NCBI GenBank assembly: GCA_036897525.1
Contig: JAYMTJ010000026.1
Span: 1 to 64,000 of the forward strand
Origin: Pelargonium x hortorum
Taxonomy: Eukaryota > Streptophyta > Magnoliopsida > Geraniales > Geraniaceae
Reading direction: 5' to 3'
DNA: 64,000 nt
Position numbers and translations under genes: made by a program. This document shows positions 52,831 through 62,902 of the stretch, piece by piece (the first letter of the stretch is position 1; each line of letters opens with the position of its first letter). Under the pieces are notes generated by a model. The model did not search any database and was not told the origin of the DNA. It saw nothing but the letters and a program-made list of their open reading frames with translations.

Positions 52831-53338
52831 AAAAAAACACTAGACAATCTATGACCTAAAGCATCCCTAAATGAAACCCGGTACCAAATGCTAAACAAGA
52901 AACTAGAAACCAATACACTAAACAACACATTACCATATCGTTTACGCTATAAATACATCCGGATAAGGGACCCAAACAACTACTGCTATACAATCAATAA
53001 ACGAATTCCCCGATATAGTACCACCCACACTTAGAAAGATATAGCAAATACTAAAGAACATAAGAAAATCAAGGAAATTAGAACACATAAAACACAAACT
53101 GGTAGTACAAACTTGACTAATTCATGAAATGGGACCAATCACTACTAATCATGACTCTATAAGTATTACCTATTACAATTCTATTACCGATTACCCATTA
53201 CCATGATTATCCAATAACTAACCATCAATAATTCCAAACCAAATACCAAATACCATACCCAATACAAACAACCAAACAACCCATCTAACCAATACTCATA
53301 CTACCACCCACAAACCATTACCCACCACAATATATACA
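52831..53338. other. A/C-rich tract with 133 bp lacking G
   Basis: The plus strand is dominated by A and C over about 0.5 kb, and the bias strengthens toward the right end. From 53206 to 53338 there is not one G. Over 53221-53330 I count 52 A, 42 C, 16 T and no G. Degenerate words of the ACCAAATACC, CCATTACC and ACAACC types recur without a fixed period. Boundaries are sharp: AT-rich DNA on the left and ordinary composition from GATATT at 53339. The minus strand of this tract would be G/T-rich. Possible roles include an origin, an R-loop-forming or single-stranded region, or a decayed satellite. None is shown by the sequence. The tract contains stops in all frames. Confidence 0.85.
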
Positions 53339-56300
53339 GATATTAACAGAGTAACACTGCTTTTATTGATTTATAGAATATTCCCTGGGTATATCTATAG
53401 ATAGACTCATGGAGCCTACCGGCACATACACATAAGTAAGGCAATTCCTTAAGGTTAAGGGTTACCTATTCTATGAATTAATGTTTACATCAAATTATAG
53501 AAATTTCATTTAACTATTGAGAGCTTGCAAAGTGAAAAGTACATTAAAGAGGGGAATAGTCAACACCCGAACCCTTAAGAGCTTCATAGCGTGTACATCT
53601 GGACTAAGTGGAGAAGTTCAAGTATATATATTAGGAAAATCGAAAAAGTGGATCAATTGCCTTCAATGGTTGACGGGCATTCTTACTTTCAATCTCTGTA
53701 AATAGTTTCATTTTATTATCTAAGTAATTAGAATGGCTCTGAATGTTCCGAAAAAAGTTTGCTTGTTTAATAGGCCCAAAGTAGGATGGGTATACCAGTG
53801 GAACCTTGGTCCGTTGAGTTAAAAAGGATCGTTCTACCACCTGAGAGTACGCACCTGACAAAGCTAAGGGTTTGTATCGAGCGGGTTCTTCGAGGCGAGC
53901 ACCTAAAAAGTGAAAACTAATAATCTAGCTATTAAAGGATTTATCTCAATATCTTAGACTTAAAGGAATTTTTGATAGTACTTCCTATTTACAACTTATA
54001 AAACATGAATTTCGTATATATAGATATATAGCTTGGTTACAAAAGTGAGAATTCTCTGAGTCGTACTTTTCAAAGTGAAATAACTTATCTTAGCAGACCA
54101 AACTAGCCTATAGATTTATCTTGATTTTTATAAGCGCAAAGACTTCTAACTCAAGCGGATTCGAACCTGCGACATTCAGGTGGGTGTTCTCATGACCTGA
54201 CTTGTATATTTTAAGTCTTTTATTTCTATTACTGAGATTTATGTTACAAAGTTGTTTTAGTTACTATACAAACTAATATCTAGCGATTTTAATAGAATTT
54301 TCAGTGTCCTTGACCCATATATAAGGGAGTTGAGTTTAAACCTATATAAATAAAAAAGGTATCTTACTAGTACCCCCTTATCAACTAGCCTCTGAAGAAA
54401 GAATATAAAGCGAATCTACTAATAGATAATATAACTTAAAAAAAGAAGTAGTACAGGTTGAAGAAGACTCTTAACAAACAAGGTAGAGCTGTTATAAAAG
54501 AATGCATAAATTGAGTAGTTGAAACAAAGTTTATAACTGAACCGAAGACAAAAAGGGTAAGAAGTTAAATATATAATTGACAAGGGGATTCATTAGAGCT
54601 TTCTATAGCAGATTTGTGCTTGGAATTGAAGAGATATCAGTAATCTCTTGTTATTTCTTAATGCACCTTTAACTTTGTTTGGTAATACCTACGGAGCAAG
54701 TTATAAACCAAGCCCAACCTTCTAGAGCAAGGAAGGGATATTCACAATCCAAGAATTAGAAGAATATACTTTTGGTCTATATCATAAAGCAATTCCTTTT
54801 TATGAGGCTATTATTCAGTATAACCACCCTGTTATTTAATCAGAATTGGATAAAGTAAATTATAAGTACGATAACAAGATAGGAAGCTCTACGTAACTGA
54901 TTTCATTGCCTGCCCCAAGCTTTTTATCTCAAATAAGAATGTAATAATGCTGCTTTTTATAAGACTACGCGCGCAAACTTTAGCGTTTGGTATCGCCGGT
55001 ACTGCATTAAGGGACCCTTAAAGGTAATAAATAGTTGCTATGGGAAAGGGATCTCAGTAATATTCAGAGTTTTCTTACTTATGTATCTTATATCCAAACA
55101 AGATCTCATTTTTATTTAATTAACTTTTTGTAAAAATAGAATTAAGGATCGAGTATCTTATAAATAACCCTCTACTAATTTAACTCATTAGGAATTGCTT
55201 CATAGTATATAAAAGGAGGCCTTCTAAATGAAGAGTATAGACGCAAACAGAGGGAAAACCACTAAGCAACTTTCAGTCTTGTAAGAAACACAAAGAGTAT
55301 ACAAAGTATTTCCACTTGGGAAAATCCCGTAGAAAAGAAGTACCCCTATTTACTTCCACGGAAAAAGGCTTTGGACTACCCGCTCTGAGGCAAGATTTAT
55401 ACTGTTTTACTAATAGTTTTGTCTGATTCTTGTGTGTACTCCTTTATATATACTAAAAAGTATTTTGAGCTTAACCAGCGGGTAACTGCTTAAAACCCCT
55501 GCTTTTTGGAGCAAGGATCTCTAACCGTGGAATTTCTATACACAAATATAACGTTTTACGAAATCTACTAAAAAGAAAGTAGAAAAAAACTTATATATAA
55601 TATACTCAAGGGCTCCAGTTCTACTTATTCAATCCTGGGAGAAGGAAAACTCTTCTCGAAATTTGCTAAGTAAGGGCTAGGGACATGAGATATAACTATA
55701 ATTCAAGGGATCGGATAAAAAAAACCCAGGTATTTCTACTGAATTAGATCAAAACACTAAACAATCTATGTTAGCATGCCACGATAAAAGCTATAAGACT
55801 TTTTTCCTGTCTAGCTATATATTCGAGATATCTATTTGCGTAGATTAGGGACCCTAAATAATAAAAAACTCTAATTTACTCATTGTCCATCTGATAGTAA
55901 ATATGAAGAAATCCGAGTCTTAGTTCTTCTCTAAGAGGTTCCTGGCTTAGTTCTATATGGGAGTGTTATAATGGAGGCATCCATTTCCAGGTAAAAGGAG
56001 TCAATACAATCAATATCTTGACAATATTGGAAGAAATATACGGGAAAAACCATCGACTGATTCTAATCAAGGATTCTAAGAAAAAAGACATTACACCTTA
56101 AAGGAGTTCCTGTTTATTATAGCTTTAGATGTTAATGTATTCCAGTGTTCAAGGAATTGCTGCTATTTAAGATAAGAGATTCTATTTTCCTTGAGAGTGG
56201 ATACCTTTGAGTTAATATTCCTAAATGTGGACATTGTATTTCAGATCAGAGTCTTAAAGATAGTGCTTTTCCGATTGTTATAGCCAGAACAGAAACAGAT

Positions 56301-59300
56301 TTATTCCCTTCACCTTTTAAGATTACATTGATTGAGTTGAGAGTACAGTCCTAAGATTTTCTTGTCCATTTCGGTATTCGGTATTTGAGACTTATTGTAC
56401 TTATTAATTTCTTTGTGCAGATACCTTACTTAGATTCCTAACTAGAAATATCCTATTGCACTTTGTCTTAGTTCTTCCGGTTTAGCTTCCCTTCTATAGT
56501 GTTACTTCCTTTCAAGCAAGGTAAAGAGACTTATCCATATCCATTAAATAAGAAACCCCCTGAATATCCTAATACTTATATATAGAGCTTCCCTGACAAA
56601 CCAAAGTGAAAGACCCTAAATCTGGAGAAAAAGGTTTGTCAATAATTCAATAAGGAATTTAGGAGCTAAAAGAAAATTCAAAATATTGTATTCATAAAGT
56701 GTTTGTTTTTATCTACAGCAGCTTTACTGAGACTGAGAATTCTATAGGGTACCCTACTCGGAGATATCTTCAAAAACGAAGGCATTTACACTAACTAAAC
56801 TTATTGCAAATTATCCAATCTAACTCTATCTTAGAACCTGTAATTTATAAACTTATCAGATAAGAGTTCAAGTTCCAGTTACTACTCAAAGTATGGACTT
56901 CGGGAACACTCCTATGCAGACATTATTCTTAAACAGTAAACACCGGATTTAAATAAAGGAAGTAATTTCAGCTTTAAAAAGCGAGTACTCCTTATTGGCT
57001 ATGTACTTTTTTTCTGGAGAGACCTTATTTGTAACTTTAGTTAGTAATTCTTTTACTATTTATACTATATTTGTTATTCAATATCAGACCTAGAATTTCA
57101 AAAAGCTTTGCCGATGTAGAGAATCAAGAGAATCCTTTTCGTGTTTTATTTTATAATTATAAAGGGTACCCTAATGAAGCTTGTCTTGGAATTACACTAA
57201 CTAAGGCGCTTGACAAGCTCCTTTTTTACAAACCGAGAAATGGTTCTAAAAGCAACAAACACTTTTTTAACTTCCTAGGGGCTCGAGTTTTTACAAAGAA
57301 AGGGATCCTAAACCTCAATTACTACAGCAAATCTCTACTAAGATTAGTAAAGTTAAGTCTGAAAAGGGAATTTGTTATACTACTATTTCAAGCAATCTAT
57401 TACCGTGTCGAACTAAATTAATTGACAATTATTACTGTTTTTGTGTACCAAGTATTTTCTTCTTATGGCCTGCGTAAAATTCTCATTATTTATTTTGAGC
57501 AGGTAGTAGCCCGAAAGAATCCATATGTATAATAACATCTCTCAATACTGAGGAATCTCTTATTAAGCACGAAAATTCAACAATATATCCATAAAGTTTA
57601 GGTACACAATGGAGTTCTTCCTATTATTTATCTATTTATCCTTAAATTCAAGGAGTTGGGCCCTAGTCTTAGTTATTTTCTAAGAACTTTTTAATAAAAT
57701 AATTACTTATTAACCTATTAAAGGTTACAAATTTGCCTTGAATAACTTCTATCTAAGAGCTTCTTTTAATACTTCAAAGGAAATTTGTTTACTACGGATA
57801 GATAATAATACTTAATTAATTTGCTTTCTTATAATTACTGACCTGAGAGCTCTAAAAAGTGGGTTTCAAATAATAAGAGAGAAAAATGTAAAACTAAGGA
57901 TCTTAAAATAGCACGTATTGATCCCTATCTGGATAATGAATAAGAAATTCGGAGTCTGAAAAAGTTTATTAAAAATCGAAGTAAAGCACTCGAAGTAATA
58001 AGCCAAAAAAGAATTCCTAAGTAATTAGCTTTATTTGTTGTCATCTAGGGAAAGATTGGAAAGTGTGTCGCTTAAACTTTATTAATGGACTCGTGATGTT
58101 TGGCTGTAAATACCCAGAGTGGGATCGATCCTTAATAAGGCTATCATTTTAATCTTAATGTTAAAAATTCATGTTGAATAAAAGGCTCTCTCCTCTTAGC
58201 AAGGGCTAGTATAACCCGGGTTTTAATCGACATCTATTTCGAGTAACAATACTCTTTTCACCGAAAACAGGAGTCAGTAGCTAGTAAGATACTAAGCAAA
58301 AGCATAAAATGAATCCAGCTCTAATAAAAGCATGTATTTACCCAACCGATCTATACCTTGTTTTTAATTCTTAAAGAACTACCCTCTAATATCAATTTAG
58401 TCATACTGGTTCCGAGATACCTAAGTTGAGACTAAAGTTAGAAACGAGCTTTAGACTCCGATTGTACTTAGAGGAGAGAAGCCCCCGTAATATAATAAAA
58501 GATAACTCTTCTTTAGCTATCGAAAGAAAGGGATATTAAGCAGTAGAAGAAAGAAAGCATTCTCGAGTTTGGGTACAGAAAACCATGGGTTCGTGTCCTG
58601 TTAATGTGAGAGAATTGGTCTAAAATTCCATTTGTTATCTTGAAAAAAAGAGAAGGGTTTTATTTCATTATGCCGGCAAATACCGGGGGTACTTCAATGC
58701 TTTTGGAATGGGGCCCCTTCAAACTACTAATCTAACAGGGTTTGCTAGTCAACATTTCTTTTTTAACGTATCAGGTAAACACTCACAGCATGCCCTTACG
58801 TTTACATTTCACGACTTGAACCTGCAAACCGAGGTTTAAGGCAGTCTTGTTCTACCCAGTTTTTAGGAGTGAAATCCCTGCTTTTGCATGATTAAGTTTT
58901 ATACCCTAAAGAGTGCTTGTTATCTTCTTAAGATTAAGAAGTCCTATACTACGTAAATACAGAGCATCCGTTTAAATAGCATACTATACTTTTTTTCTAA
59001 CAAACGTCCTATTCGAAGACAAGTTAGGATAAACTATAAAGTACAAATTCTTTTGTTAACGGCTGTTTTAGTGAAAAGTCAAGTATCTTCTAATAGAATT
59101 TAAACTGATATATGCCTGTAAGCTCTAACCTGCTATATTATATATTTTAGAGTATCACATAATAACACTTCCCAATAATAAATTACTCGCTAATTTTGCT
59201 CCGTGCAAAGTTCCATGCTATTGCAATTTCTACAGAGAAGAGGAGTATCCACTCAACAATACGAGGCCCTTATTAACAGCTTATAAACTACTTATTTCTA

Positions 59301-59370
59301 CATCTCTCTGCAGGATTCCTTTTATTTATATTAAAAAGGACGGAGCTTTATCCTTTTAGTTCTTTCTAAA
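53339..59370. other. Gene-free spacer
   Basis: It contains the longest frame of the window, 116 codons from TTG at 57071 to 57421, which fits chance and matches no family I know. Two overlapping opposite frames of 62 and 76 codons lie at 53517-53861. Weak tRNA-like sequences occur on the minus strand at 54140-54206 and about 58801-58868. GGGCCC occurs at 57658 and 58711. Confidence 0.6.
54140..54206 (-). pseudogene. Possible tRNA-like relic (T-arm word)
   Basis: On the minus strand, GTCGCAGGTTCGAATCC matches the 5' side and loop of a tRNA T-arm exactly, but the 3' side of the T stem pairs at only two or three positions. No proper D-arm or acceptor stem is found. A 6-bp inverted repeat (TCAGGT and ACCTGA) lies where an anticodon arm would be, with a 13-nt loop. 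It may be the remnant of a tRNA gene or chance. Confidence 0.15.
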
Positions 59371-60780
59371 GACCTGAAACACTAAAGTCAAGTAGACAAC
59401 TTCCTTAAACAGACCCGCTTAATGAAACCTGGAACAGAGAGAGTGCCCGAATAGAAAATACAAAACCTTTTCATTTCAGTAAATACTTTCCAAAATATGT
59501 TAAAGGAGATTATATTATTAACACAAATAGAATACTTAAAGTTACTGTCTAAAAGGTTATCAAGACTTCCTGTAAGCTGTTCATTTAGCTTAAATTGTGG
59601 ACCTGAACCCTATTTACTATAAAGATGAAGTTTATCGAATTACTTCTATCTATACTGGAGGCTATTTAAGACAAGACCAGCTGAAAAAAGGAACTTCCCT
59701 CAAGAAAAGAAGAAAGAGGGTTTCAGGAATCTAAGGCAATGCGTTAGTATTGTACAACCAGAAAAGAAAGAAAACATTCAGCTCATTTACTTGATAGAAA
59801 CCCTCCTTTAATTAGCCCGAAATTGGAAACTGGCAACTCCTTGACTCGAAAGCTACAACTTTAACCAAGGACAACTACCTCTTACACCAATTTATCCTAG
59901 AAAAGCTCCTTATTTACGGGATTTACTAAGGCTTTATGCGTTTGAGTTCTTACATATATTATTATCTTCTTTCGAAAAAACTTCCCCTACTTCTATTGAA
60001 AACAATTCCTATCTCGTTAAAGATGGGCTGAAAACCTGAAAGATGAAGGACCTCTCGTAACATAAAATAACGACATTCACTTGTATTCTCTAAACCCTTT
60101 GTATAACTCATCGGGATTCCCTTAAGAAATTCCTTAGTGTTGAGTCCTTACATAGTTCATTTTATTCAGTCCTAAAAGCTGAATAGGAATAAAGCTATCT
60201 AAGGACAGCTCTTTAGCTCCAACCCTGAAATCCTAAACTGCAATTCTTAGGAATCTAACAAAGACAAGATAATCTGGTTTATACCATCAATGTCCAAAAA
60301 ATAAAATATAGAAGACTTACATCTTCCTATACTACTAAACCATCTTAAACTACTAAATTAAACTAAAACAGGAACTCTTTTATTAAGTCTATTTATGTAT
60401 TCTGTTATTCCTTAGTCAAACTAACAAGTCTATAATAGCTCCTTCAATTGCTGGCTATAACTGGTAGATCAGAAAGTACTCTCTCTAACAGACTCTGATC
60501 TCAATGAATGTCCTCATATAGTTTAGGAACATACATAGTTCTATTCCTAGCATTCCATTCATTTTCTTAGCAACTCAACACAGAAGGCTTTGCTTCCCAA
60601 TAAATAGAAAATCCTGAGCCTGCTATCCCAACAGTAACTAAGGTATTTTAGCTTCACTCCTTTACCAGCAATGTCAGCCCGCTTTAGTTTAAGCCTCTCT
60701 TTAGATAGAATACATTTACTTAATCGGAAATCTCTAGCACAAGTAAACTTGCTTACAAAAGGCAATTTGACCTATAGAAG
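59371..60780. other. C-over-G patch, gene-free
   Basis: The plus strand is poor in G over most of 1.4 kb; sample lines give C:G of 16:9 (59821-59880) and about 12:2 (60301-60360). The only frame of note is a 68-codon minus-strand frame at 60559-60765 without recognisable features. Polarity matches 42171-44160 and 52831-53338. Confidence 0.6.
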
Positions 60781-61170
60781 CATCCATTATAACAAGAAAG
60801 GTCCTTTTTTAGCTGCACTCTGTATCTTCTTCTGAGTCTCTCTTATTTGTTTGCCTAACCTGGGCCCTATCTCATGTCATAACTGCTATTATAAACCTAC
60901 CCGGTAATTAAGTGCATTTTCTAGTACTACGATTTAAGACATTTTGACATTTAGAAGGTCTTGAGTCTATAAGGAGTTTCTAGGTTTTTAAGGGCGGGTT
61001 GGTAGAGGTTTCTTTACATTTTTCGTAAGTCCCTGTCTTGTTGAGATAGATATCTCAAGTGCTTCTCATTATCCTACCTTTCGTTCTTTAGTAATCCAAG
61101 CCAATGCATAAGTTTGACTTGTTTTAGCGAGAACTTCAATCAATAGTAAAAATGAGCAAGTTAAAGAGTA

Positions 61171-61215
61171 TCCTGTTCCTCTCTGTGCCTTGCTGCTGTC
61201 TAAAGAGGAACAGGA
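61171..61215. repeat. 12-bp perfect inverted repeat, 21-nt loop
   Basis: TCCTGTTCCTCT (61171-61182) and AGAGGAACAGGA (61204-61215) are exact inverse complements. The stem is half G+C, stronger than expected for the region. Without adjacent genes its role is unknown. Confidence 0.85.
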
Positions 61216-62637
61216 ACGGTATCGTTTACCTGTAAAATAAAAGTTGAAGAAATGAGTTAAGTACTACTTACAGAAAGAGTTTCTATATGTAGTGGAATAA
61301 CCATAAAGAAGGTCAGAGCGCCTCGTCAAATCATAGAATATCACTGGTTAAAGGCTGCTGGTAATTAGAAGTTAAGAAGGAACCCCCCGGAAAACAGATT
61401 CTTTTGTCTATAACTCCCCCTTTCTAAGTGGGAACTTGTACTAAAAGCTTTTGAAAGCTACTTATACTCCTCTGAAAAAACTAAAAAAAAGATAATAAGC
61501 CAACTGTCTTTATTCTTTATTAAAGGATTAAGGTTTTTTATCTTTATGCTATGGAATTCAATAACGGATCCTCTTAAAACATTATTCCAATTGGAACTGA
61601 ACTCTGGTTAATTTATAGGAGAAGACTTGTCTTTTCTCTAGCAAAAAGGTTGAACAAATTACACAAATTATGAAACAAAATCAATTACTGCGGGTTGGAA
61701 AGATAAAATAAAAAGCCGGTGTGCTATACCAACCTTGAGTTGAGCACCCCAATACACTTCTTTGTTATAATTCTAATATGAGTTGTAATAGAAATAATTA
61801 AGAATCTTAAAAATCCATATGTGAAACAGGTTTCGTAAACTAGCCTTACAATTTGCTTCTTTAAATTAATACAGGAAAAGCTGCTTTTCAAAAATGTACT
61901 AAAAATCCGGATACTTAAGATTTTAAATTCAGGTTATATCCTATACAAACAAAGTTTAATAAAGAGGGCCCCCTTTTTCAATATAGAGAGTCCTACAAAG
62001 AATACGAATTTACTACAACATGGATGCCTAAAGATGGAGGGTAGAATACTTAACAGCGTGAAAGCGACTTCAGCTTCTCTGTTAGTGTGCAATTTAGGAC
62101 AGAAGACCTATGAAAGCACGCCTCTTTTATCTTTCTTTAAATTATTAATTTACGAATTCACTTTATAGACAAGGAATATCGCTACTACAAAAAGATACCT
62201 GACTTGTTAAACCAGTTTTCTATAAGGAAGCTCGTCTCTTAAACTTTTAAATATTAGAAACTTAACACAAATCAAGAGCTTGTTAGGTAGGGGTCTTCTT
62301 GTTGTTGGTACTTTTATTCCGGGTATTAGGCTTTTCAAACAAGGTTCTATTAATTTATAATAAGCATACCTCTTCTTATCTTTTCTTTAGTAGCCATTCT
62401 TAGATAGGATAGAACCTTAATAGTACTTAGGTAAGAGTCTTAAGTAGTTCCTAAGAGTTTCTAGTAAGTTTAAGAGCAGTTGCTTCAGCAAGGGAAGAGT
62501 GGGTCGGGGGGGAATCTCTGTCTACTTGTTAAGGGTTGTTATATACGTTAAAGTATAGTTAACCACACATTAGGACAATTATATCCATATGTCTTCTTTG
62601 TTACTTACTTTTTCTTATTGCTGCACGTGCCTATATC

Positions 62638-62651
62638 TTTTTTTTTTTTTT
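62638..62651. repeat. T14 homopolymer
   Basis: Fourteen consecutive T followed by CTTAAAG. It is equal in length to the tract at 47058-47071. Confidence 0.9.
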
Positions 62652-62832
62652 CTTAAAGCTATTCCGTTATCTGTTAATGAGCTTCCCTACGTTTTTTTCC
62701 ATTACTAAGAAGAATATGTCCTTCATTTAGTTTTGTTCTTTAAGATTTGATCTTGTGTTAGGAGCAGGGAACTTCTCCGGTTCAATTTAAGAAGTAGGAT
62801 TCTTCATAGGTAGTAAGTCTAAGATTATTAAT

Positions 62833-62902
62833 TAATGAGTTGACTTGAACCTCTGACTTGAGATTATTAGAACCGGTGTTCTAACCACTCGGCCATTCTT
62901 CC
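62833..62902 (-). pseudogene. tRNA-like relic, best candidate in the window
   Basis: Read from 62902 downward, the sequence begins GGAAGAATGGCCGAGTGG, a D-arm context common to bacterial and organellar tRNAs, and continues with GGTTA. The T-loop word TTCAAGT falls at exactly positions 54-60 of tRNA numbering, after a 5' T-stem AGAGG. Stems have decayed: the acceptor 3' side does not complement GGAAGAA, the D stem and anticodon stem each keep only one to three pairs, and the T stem keeps three of five. The universally conserved T33 is absent, so no anticodon can be assigned. The correct linear spacing argues for a former tRNA gene over chance. An alternative is a functional tRNA needing extensive editing, which I consider unlikely. 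Confidence 0.35.

Noticed and set aside
57071-57421. 116-codon frame as a gene
   Set aside because: It begins at TTG, lacks a ribosome-binding site, resembles no family and has the length expected of the longest chance frame.
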